Origin: DASYDU01 sp031403315
GTDB taxonomy: Bacteria; Planctomycetota; Planctomycetia; Pirellulales; Lacipirellulaceae
NCBI GenBank assembly: GCA_031403315.1
Contig: JANNTD010000116.1
Coordinates: forward strand, 1 to 22,560
DNA: 22,560 nucleotides
Direction of reading: 5' to 3'
Shown piece after piece: positions 15,377 through 19,976 of this stretch. Position 1 is the first letter of the stretch, and each line of letters starts with the position of its first letter. The position numbers were made by a program, and so were the translations under genes. The notes beneath the pieces were generated by a model, which worked only from the letters and a program-made list of their open reading frames with translations, was not told the origin of the DNA and did no database searches.

Positions 15377-15724
15377 GGTCGAAAACCTGGCGGAGAGGAG
15401 CTGGGGGTGTCGAGTTCCGGAACGACAACAATTCGGACGGAGCCGCCCAAGCCCGGCCGCGACGCGGGCCGATTCAGTTCGGCCGCGTCCAGGCCCCATT
15501 ATCGCGAGCCGGCGGGCAAAATGTCAAACATTCTGTGCCGGCGTATCTCGTTTTCCGGCAGGGAGTTGAGGCGAATCGGCGGGCTCGTCCAATGCCCAGG
15601 CACTCTGGCGAGCGGCTGATAAAGTTTGCCGGTTATAACGATTAGGCTAATGAAATTGCCGTCGGGCTGCCGAAAAGAGAGACCATCCGTCGGTCTTCGC
15701 CCTGGATTGGAGGTCCGCACCCTC
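15377..15724. other. Divergent intergenic region, presumed promoters
   Basis: About 348 nt separate the start of the PKD gene (-) from that of the Cys-rich secreted protein (+), so promoters for both should lie here. A weak candidate for the rightward gene is TTGCCG (15626-15631), 17 nt, then AATGAA (15649-15654), in the AT-rich stretch 15617-15657. GGAGG at 15709-15713 is a good ribosome binding site for the ATG at 15725. No gene is seen inside. Confidence 0.4.
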
Positions 15725-16618
15725 ATGCTTGCAAGCCGTCGCCATCGTTTGTCGTCCGGCGCGATTCTCGCGCTTGTGGCCGCTTGTCTCGCGGGCGTGA
15801 TGTGGCTGGCCGAGGCGGTTGAGGCCGCCGACTTTCATTTTCCGGCGACCAGCACCTATCACCGCCGTAACTACGATCCGTTCGACCAAGCAGCGCCGAC
15901 ATTGGCCGCCGAACATATGGCCCCTGAGAGCGGGGAAGTCCAACCTTCGAGCGAGATTCAGCTCGTCGGTTCCGGTCCGAGTGAAAGTTGGTCGCCAGCG
16001 CAGGTTCCAAACTCACAAACGACACTCTCGCAGTTGACTCCGGCAGCATTTCAAGCCGCCGCGCCAGCCGCATCCGAATCGCTGCCGACGCCGCCGAGTG
16101 CCCCCGAGCAAGCGGCAGCTCCGGATGAGCCGGGCGCCGATTGGTCGCCCAAGCCGCTCGCGGAACTTTCGACCAACATCGTCCTGCCCGCCGGCGTGCT
16201 GCCGCGCAATTACTGGACCGAGCGCTCGCCGCAACACGCGGCGTTCTTCGATCCGTGTGGGACGACGCGCGGTTGGCCGGTGAACACGTTCAATTGGGTG
16301 CCGAGCTGCTTCTGCCACAATCCGCTCTACTTCGAGGAGATCAATCTCGAACGCTACGGCTACGGTTGCGGTTGCTTCGGGCCGTGTTGCAGTAGTTGCG
16401 TGCAGTCGGCGGCGTCGGCTGCCCACTTCTTCGCCACGGTACCGGCTTTGCCGTACAAGATGGCGGTCGATTGCCCGGGCGAGTGCGACTACACGCTGGG
16501 CCACTACCGGCCGGGCAGTTGCCCGCCGTGGCAGTACCACTGCTGCTCGCGCGCGAACTGCCTCGGCGTCCTGTCGAGCGGCGGCGTGGCCGCGGGGCTG
16601 ATCTTTCTGATCCCGTAG
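15725..16618 (+). CDS. Cys-rich exported protein of planctomycete type, function unknown
   Basis: This protein has 297 residues. The frame is open from 15626, but the ATG at 15725 has GGAGG 11 nt upstream and starts a classic signal peptide: basic MLASRRHR, hydrophobic SGAILALVAACLAGVMWLA, then cleavage near AVEAAD. A Pro/Ala/Ser-rich middle (about 40-145) is followed by a conserved-looking C-terminal half. That half has the NPLYFEEINLERYG motif, a dense Cys region (GCGCFGPCCSSC), then CPGECDYTLGHYRPGSCPPWQYHCC, which in total holds more than a dozen Cys. The last 15 residues are hydrophobic and Gly-rich (GGVAAGLIFLIP). I recognise the NPLYFEE and CDYTLG-YRPGSC pattern as recurring in uncharacterised planctomycete secreted proteins, but no function is known to me. 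The cysteines suggest disulfides or metal binding outside the cytoplasm. It is transcribed divergently from the PKD gene. Confidence 0.85.
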   Translation: MLASRRHRLSSGAILALVAACLAGVMWLAEAVEAADFHFPATSTYHRRNYDPFDQAAPTLAAEHMAPESGEVQPSSEIQLVGSGPSESWSPAQVPNSQTTLSQLTPAAFQAAAPAASESLPTPPSAPEQAAAPDEPGADWSPKPLAELSTNIVLPAGVLPRNYWTERSPQHAAFFDPCGTTRGWPVNTFNWVPSCFCHNPLYFEEINLERYGYGCGCFGPCCSSCVQSAASAAHFFATVPALPYKMAVDCPGECDYTLGHYRPGSCPPWQYHCCSRANCLGVLSSGGVAAGLIFLIP

Positions 16619-16642
16619 CCGCTGAAATCGTAGCCAAGCGCG

Positions 16643-16897
16643 TTTTGTCGCCAGGCTCGACGAACCGTCGCGACAATTGTCGTTGCGGCTCGAAGATTTT
16701 CGCGTTTTGTCGGCGAGTGATTTCGAGACGCCCTCGCAAGTCGTTGCCGGCTCGTGGCTTGCGAATTGTCGCCCGGGCGAAAACTCGCGCCGAGGCGACA
16801 ATTGGACTCCGTTTTGTCGCGTGGCGTTCGCGAAAGCAACGTAAAAACCCGAGCGATTCGCGCCGAGTGATCGACAAAATGGCGCCTCGAATTGTCC
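16643..16897. repeat. Array of eight WWTTGTCG octamers
   Basis: Directly after the Cys-rich gene there are copies of TTTTGTCG or AATTGTCG at 16643, 16675 (within the 12-nt palindrome CGACAATTGTCG, 16671-16682), 16705, 16764 and 16812, plus inverted copies at 16796 and 16872 and a variant AATTGTCC at 16890. The extended consensus is GCGWWTTGTCGC. Steps are about 30-32 or 59-60 nt except for two short pairs (16 and 18 nt). Longer decayed similarities flank them (GTTGC-GGCTCG; GCGAGTGAT). It may be a protein-binding array or a decayed dispersed repeat. Confidence 0.65.
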
Positions 16898-17188
16898 GAT
16901 AGAGTCGACTCGCATCTTCCACGCGAACAACTCCAACCCTGCGACATTGCGGGAAGTCTCACGCAGAGACGCAGTATTTCCTGCCACGGCGCTCAGGCCA
17001 GAGCGACCGCGGCCAATAGCATGCTGCTAATAGCCATGAGCTTTTCAAATTATCAAAGAGCCGCTTCGACCGATCACGGAGGAATTTTTCAAATGGCCTC
17101 ACGCTGTTTATGGCGGAGGATCCGTTGGCGGAGGAAATTGCCTCACGCCCACGAACGCTGGCCTCGCACGCGATCGGTCGACTTGAAT

Positions 17189-17214
17189 TATACACGATAG
17201 TGGTCGTGTGTATA
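17189..17214. repeat. Small inverted repeat TATACAC/GTGTATA
   Basis: Seven-base perfect arms with a 12-nt loop sit in an otherwise gene-free stretch. It could be an operator-like site or chance; there is no adjacent gene to support a regulatory role. Confidence 0.35.
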
Positions 17215-17267
17215 GGACCTATTTTCGGCCAGGGGCGGAATTTTTGCCACAGAGGGCACGGAGGGCT

Positions 17268-17295
17268 CGGAGCAGGGAGCACGGAGCAGGGAGCG
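17268..17295. repeat. Tandem 14-nt word CGGAGCAGGGAGCA
   Basis: Two tandem copies (17268-17281 and 17282-17295, one mismatch at the last base) of a word that shares GGAGCAGGGAGC with the palindrome inserted in the WD40 gene at 5984-6051. Here it is intergenic and lacks an inverted partner, so it may be a half element. Confidence 0.75.
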
Positions 17296-17417
17296 GAGCG
17301 GCAAGCGATTGAGCTGTAAAGACTTAGCCGTTTGCTCTCCGCCAATCCCTAGCTAGTTGAGTTAGTAACTAAAGATTGAGCGAGTGGCAGGCGTCGAGAA
17401 TTCGCAGGCGCATTCCC

Positions 17418-17624
17418 ATGACGCTGCGCCGCTACCCTCGGCTAACCAACGTGCAAAGCAAGTCGACGAAGCACCACGTCGCCATGCAGGTCAACTTCTT
17501 TGCGTTCTACAACTTCTGCCGCAAGCACGAAGCGCTGAAGGGCCGGACGCCGGCGATGGCGGCGGGATTGGCCGACAAGGATTAGTCGATCCGGGAAATG
17601 CTGGAGCGGGCCGCGGCGGCGTAA
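17418..17624 (+). pseudogene. C-terminal remnant of an IS transposase
   Basis: The translation RRYPRLTNVQSKSTKHH, then FFAFYNFCRKHEALKGRTPAMAAGLAD, matches the C-terminal end of DDE transposases of the IS1-like group, whose pattern is RLTNAFSKK, then YNF-R-H-LR-TPAMAAG. A TAG at 17583-17585 interrupts the frame, after which the expected SIREMLERAAA tail continues to TAA at 17624. The catalytic N-terminal and central parts are absent, so this is a dead fragment. I see no terminal inverted repeats. It marks a past insertion at the left border of the small-gene island. Confidence 0.8.
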
Positions 17625-17663
17625 CCATTTGGCCTTGTTGCGAAGCATCGCGCCAGAGTCGCA

Positions 17664-18008
17664 CTAATTCTCCCGTGAAGAATTGTACAATTTGCTGAGA
17701 GCAAGCATCGCTAGACTGATCGTTACCACTCCCGCGGCAGCGATGTGAATTCGGTGCAGTACGTCCATTTCGCAGTGGACGCCCGGAGGCAAGACGAACA
17801 CCCCGCCGTTTGCCGCTACGTGGTGAACCAATTGATCCGGGTGCAGAGAGCAGACGATAAGATGCACGCCCGCGCCAACAAAGGCACCGCTGCCGCAACT
17901 TTCCATGAGCTGCAGTGACTCGATTGACCTGTTGGTAGAGAGCCGCCTGTACAGATAGCCTACGCCACCGAGTGCGAACCCGATGGCGATCAACATGCCA
18001 TAGATCAT
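17664..18008 (-). CDS. Small membrane protein, 114 aa, unknown
   Basis: The ATG at 18008 opens MIYGMLIAIGFALGGVGYLY, a first TM helix. A Ser/Gly-rich segment (ESCGSGAFVGAGVHLIVCSL) may be a second hydrophobic pass, and a third lies near the end (HIAAAGVVTISLAMLALSKLY). A short loop contains HPDQLVHH and a Cys/His-bearing region (GVHCEMDVLHRIH). I recognise no family. It starts 21 nt after the stop of the upstream 81-residue membrane protein, so the two are probably one transcript. No Shine-Dalgarno is obvious. Similarity searches are needed to tell whether this pair travels together in other genomes. Confidence 0.62.
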   Translation of the reverse strand: MIYGMLIAIGFALGGVGYLYRRLSTNRSIESLQLMESCGSGAFVGAGVHLIVCSLHPDQLVHHVAANGGVFVLPPGVHCEMDVLHRIHIAAAGVVTISLAMLALSKLYNSSREN

Positions 18009-18029
18009 GAATTAGCGAGACCGGAGCGA

Positions 18030-18275
18030 CTAGTGACGCTTGGGCCGGGTGAAGAAATCGGCACTGCAAAGCACTAGACCCGCCACTCCACCAATCACTG
18101 CACCGGCTGCCTGGCCGACGCTGAGATTGTATGTCATTTGGAGTAGGGGCAACACAGCACCGCCCAAGGCACAGCCCGCAATGATGAGACCAGCAGTCGA
18201 AGTCGAAAAGACTAGCCAATCGCTACCAGACAGCCGGCGCGAAACCGGGAGCCGAGAATTGCATTTGGTGCTCAT
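18030..18275 (-). CDS. Small two-TM membrane protein, 81 aa, unknown
   Basis: The frame is open from 18332, but the ATG at 18275 is preferred because GGAG lies 7 nt upstream (ACCGGAGTCTGCC before ATG). The protein starts with a basic MSTKCNSRLPVSRRLSG segment, then two Gly/Ala-rich hydrophobic helices (STAGLIIAGCALGGAVLPLL and GQAAGAVIGGVAGLVLCSA), and ends basic, FFTRPKRH. Such a glycine-zipper hairpin suggests oligomerisation in the membrane. No family is recognised. It precedes the 114-residue membrane protein by 21 nt on the same strand. Confidence 0.62.
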   Translation of the reverse strand: MSTKCNSRLPVSRRLSGSDWLVFSTSTAGLIIAGCALGGAVLPLLQMTYNLSVGQAAGAVIGGVAGLVLCSADFFTRPKRH

Positions 18276-18641
18276 GGCAGACTCCGGTGAAAACGTCCGG
18301 ACACTCATTTGTTCGACAACTTGGAGTTCCATCCCAGCGTTCCTTTTACTCGCCGTGGGAATTATTCGCTACGCCAGCCTGCGAGTATGGCCCCCCAACC
18401 GAAGAACCGCAATGACCCCCAGCCCAAAGGATGGTATATTGTGCAAAATGATAAAAATGCGCCAGCCGATGTTGCTGTTCCGCACGTGCAGGACGCAAAT
18501 TCATCGTAATCGGTTCCGAGTAAAGCAGCAAAGAAAAATGCGATTGAATAAGGCAATATGCAACCGGTGTCATGCTTTCTCGACAGCACGCAGAACGGGA
18601 ATGAGCCCAATTTGTCGGCGAAGAAAACCAAAGCTCACGTC
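18276..18641. other. Gap with no confident gene
   Basis: This stretch has lower GC than the surrounding large genes and contains only short frames on both strands. It must hold the promoter of the leftward pair at 18275, but no clear -10/-35 can be named. One weak candidate small gene on the plus strand is listed separately. Confidence 0.4.
18387..18509 (+). CDS. Possible 40-aa hydrophilic small protein
   Basis: A frame from ATG 18387 to TAA 18509 encodes a soluble peptide rich in Asn, Asp, Gln and Lys (MAPQPKNRNDPQPKGWYIV to VPHVQDANSS). The composition looks protein-like and is unlike typical GC-rich shadow frames. However, there is no Shine-Dalgarno, no recognised family and no third-position GC bias, so it is only a candidate. 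Confidence 0.25.
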   Translation: MAPQPKNRNDPQPKGWYIVQNDKNAPADVAVPHVQDANSS

Positions 18642-18833
18642 TCAAACCTGCCGCAACATCTTTTCGACGTGCTTCAGCGTCTTCCGCCGGAAGTCCAGTT
18701 GAGTGGCGGCGAACCGTCGCTTGCCAGCGTCCAGGCTCGCGTCTGACGCTAGGCGCGAAGCCTCCGCAATCTGTTGGTCAATCGACGCCAAGAGTTTAAT
18801 CAGGGCCATGTGTCGTTCGGATGGACTCATCAT
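18642..18833 (-). CDS. Small helical protein, 63 aa, unknown
   Basis: The product starts MMSPSERHMALIKLLASIDQ and is predicted almost wholly helical and charged (residues 8-60), ending KTLKHVEKMLRQV, with no membrane segment. Its ATG overlaps the stop of the upstream membrane-protein gene in an ATGA arrangement (GAATGATGAG), which indicates translational coupling. No family is recognised. It is likely a soluble partner of the 70-residue membrane protein encoded just before it. Confidence 0.6.
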   Translation of the reverse strand: MMSPSERHMALIKLLASIDQQIAEASRLASDASLDAGKRRFAATQLDFRRKTLKHVEKMLRQV

Positions 18834-19042
18834 TCGCACAGCCGGCGGTACACGAGAATCCCTACCAAAAGGCCGACGGCGACGGCGACCGTCATTCCAA
18901 TCGCAAAACTGACCAGCGGACCCAGCGATTGAGCGGCTGTCCCCTTGACTAAGAAACCGGCGTACAACCCGAGCGCCCCTCCGATCCACGCGGAGACCGC
19001 GAGCGGCAGCAACTTCAGATGCTTCTTGGGCGATTCGTTCAT
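18830..19042 (-). CDS. Small two-TM membrane protein, 70 aa, unknown
   Basis: Starting at ATG 19042, the protein reads MNESPKKHLKLLPLAVSA and then has two hydrophobic helices: about 12-33 (LPLAVSAWIGGALGLYAGFL) and 42-64 (PLVSFAIGMTVAVAVGLLVG), ending VYRRLCE. The longer open frame to 19357 is ignored because its extra part looks random. The stop overlaps the start of the 63-residue helical protein, so the two are coupled. It is divergent from the 56-residue membrane protein at 19103, and the 60-nt gap between them must hold both promoters. Confidence 0.65.
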   Translation of the reverse strand: MNESPKKHLKLLPLAVSAWIGGALGLYAGFLVKGTAAQSLGPLVSFAIGMTVAVAVGLLVGILVYRRLCE

Positions 19043-19102
19043 GCCGCCGATTGTAACTTGGGACGGCCCCCGTGGTACACTGTCCGGCGGGAGGCAATTT
19101 AG

Positions 19103-19273
19103 ATGGCGAAAATCTTGGGATATTCTCTTGCGGTTATGGTCGCCCTCGTAGTAATTGGCCTCGTATTTGGCGAGGACGTGGCAGGGGGAATTGCCGGCGC
19201 GATAGGCGGATTGCTCGGACTCTTTGGGATGCTCTACGTCTTTGGGTTCGGCTTCCGAATTCGGCAAAAATAG
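19103..19273 (+). CDS. Very small two-TM membrane protein, 56 aa
   Basis: ATG at 19103 to TAG at 19271-19273 encodes MAKILGYSLAVMVALVVIGL, then a Gly-rich second helix (GGIAGAIGGLLGLFGMLYVF) and a basic end FRIRQK. A strong Shine-Dalgarno GGGAGG (19089-19094) lies 8 nt before the start, the best ribosome binding site in this window. The hairpin has an acidic turn (GED). No family is recognised. It is divergent from the coupled pair at 18642-19042 and ends 19 nt before the convergent winged-helix-like gene. Confidence 0.68.
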   Translation: MAKILGYSLAVMVALVVIGLVFGEDVAGGIAGAIGGLLGLFGMLYVFGFGFRIRQK

Positions 19274-19292
19274 TTTCCCAGCAACACACTGT

Positions 19293-19511
19293 TCAGGCGA
19301 CGCCCCACTTGCCGTCGTCTGCCCGCACGAACCGCCCCCCATTCCGCTTGAACGCATACCGCAGCGTGGTCAACATGGTTCGCGGGTCCGCGTCGGGCCG
19401 GTAGCCACGCTCTTTCAGCCCGACGATGATCTCAGCCGCCGTGAGCGGTCCAGACTCGCCCAGCACGATCTCACGCGGAATTAGATGGATGTCCCCGGCG
19501 TTGCCCCACAA
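19293..19511 (-). CDS. Small winged-helix-like protein, possibly truncated
   Basis: This 72-residue frame begins at a TTG (19511-19509); a GTG at 19466-19464 would give 57 residues. The core, GPLTAAEIIVGLKERGYRPD, then MLTTLRYAFKRNGGRFVRAD and GKWGV, fits a small winged helix: helix, helix, Arg/Lys-rich recognition helix and a final hairpin. It is reminiscent of the HARE-HTH / ASXL-like family that binds DNA or sits in multidomain proteins. Neither start has a Shine-Dalgarno, and a palindromic repeat at 19520-19562 lies directly upstream. The gene may therefore be the surviving C-terminal part of a longer one. It is convergent with the 56-residue membrane protein. Confidence 0.6.
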   Translation of the reverse strand: MWGNAGDIHLIPREIVLGESGPLTAAEIIVGLKERGYRPDADPRTMLTTLRYAFKRNGGRFVRADDGKWGVA

Positions 19512-19519
19512 AACCGAGG

Positions 19520-19562
19520 GCTAGCGCCCTGCGGCTGATTCAATTAGCCGGCACGCGCTAGC
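19520..19562. repeat. REP-like hairpin with 21-nt arms
   Basis: Arms 19520-19540 and 19542-19562 are inverted copies matching at 16 of 21 positions, separated by one nucleotide. GCTAGCGC marks both outer ends and GGCTRATT both inner ends. The shape and GCTAGCG ends resemble extragenic palindromes. It sits just before the winged-helix-like gene. Confidence 0.7.
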
Positions 19563-19602
19563 GTCGGGTTGATTCGGCGGTTTTGAAACAGCTTCTAGGG
19601 AT

Positions 19603-19659
19603 TACGACTGCTCACGAGTACGACTGCTCAGATCTCCCTGCGTCGTACGTGAGCAGTCG
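19603..19659. repeat. Direct plus inverted TACGACTGCTCA repeat
   Basis: TACGACTGCTCA occurs twice in tandem with a 16-nt period (19603-19614 and 19619-19630). An inverted copy, GTCGTACGTGAGCAGTCG, lies at 19642-19659 and pairs with 19605-19624 apart from a 2-nt bulge. Confidence 0.7.
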
Positions 19660-19776
19660 CAATCTCACGGTCAAAAAGCGCGCAGGATTTGTTGGGAGGC
19701 TTACGAGTGTTCATGGTCAGTCGGGTTTCTTGAGCGAGGCCCTCCTCCATAGATGAGCAGAATTGGTCGCGACTTC

Positions 19777-19847
19777 TGCACATCCATGGCCAGATCTCGA
19801 GGATTTTCGAGCGCGCCCCGAGTGTCACATTTTGCACATCTATGGCC
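19777..19847. repeat. Direct repeat TGCACATCYATGGCC
   Basis: Two 15-nt copies (19777-19791 and 19833-19847) differ at one base and are 56 nt apart, in the repeat-rich gap after the protease gene. Function is unknown. Confidence 0.6.
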
Positions 19848-19885
19848 CCGCCGCCGCCCAGCGGCTGAGCCCTGAACCCCGAACT

Positions 19886-19961
19886 TCGCCACGGCGAGTC
19901 TTCGACCCGAACCTCGCCACGGCGAGTTCGCCGCGGCGAATCTTCGATCTTCGACCCGAAC
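19886..19961. repeat. Three GC-rich palindromes with an interleaved direct repeat
   Basis: Palindromes lie at 19886-19897 (TCGCC-AC-GGCGA), 19913-19926 (CTCGCC-AC-GGCGAG) and 19927-19940 (TTCGCCGCGGCGAA, perfect). They are interleaved with TCTTCGACCCGAAC at 19899-19912 and 19948-19961. They start about 15 nt beyond the stop of the protease gene on its downstream side, so they could form stabilising or terminating hairpins in its 3' RNA, though no T tract follows. Confidence 0.65.
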
Positions 19962-19976
19962 CCCGAACTCGGCTGC

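Larger units (their letters stand above)
16898..17417. other. Non-coding stretch with repeat fragments
   Basis: No convincing gene is seen on either strand. Items noticed are a small hairpin GTCTCACGCAGAGAC (16956-16970), which resembles dispersed CACGCAGAGACGCAG repeats; an inverted pair TATACAC/GTGTATA (17189-17195 and 17208-17214, 12-nt loop); the phrase CCACAGAGGGCACGGAGG (17247-17264); and the tandem word repeat at 17268-17295. The stretch looks like accumulated repeat debris ahead of a transposase remnant. Confidence 0.55.
19512..19976. other. Repeat-rich non-coding region
   Basis: About 465 nt without a convincing gene lie downstream of the M50 protease gene (-) and upstream of the winged-helix-like gene (-). 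They contain four distinct repeat structures listed separately (19520-19562, 19603-19659, 19777-19847, 19886-19961). No clear rho-independent terminator with a T tract is seen. Confidence 0.6.

Noticed and set aside
15376..15499. Extended N-terminus of the PKD protein (start at 15499)
   Set aside because: The 41 extra residues are Arg/Gly-rich and unstructured, whereas the ATG at 15376 gives the expected leader ending in the LE-R-VLDA motif.
16641..16900. CRISPR-like array
   Set aside because: Repeats are only 8-12 nt, occur in both orientations and have irregular spacing; no cas genes are present.
16013..16987. Minus-strand frame of about 324 codons opposite the Cys-rich gene
   Set aside because: It is Arg-rich antisense shadow that runs through the octamer array; the plus-strand gene has a signal peptide and Shine-Dalgarno.
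17246..17264. CCACAGAGGGCACGGAGG as part of a gene or RNA
   Set aside because: It resembles dispersed low-complexity repeats seen in many bacterial genomes and has no coding or structural context here.
18362..18631. Minus-strand 89-codon hydrophobic frame
   Set aside because: It has no Shine-Dalgarno and an uneven Cys/Phe-rich composition, and it is antisense to an equally weak plus-strand frame. The evidence is insufficient.
18558..18746. Plus-strand 62-codon frame
   Set aside because: It overlaps the coupled 63-residue gene on the opposite strand, lacks a Shine-Dalgarno and has no recognised family.
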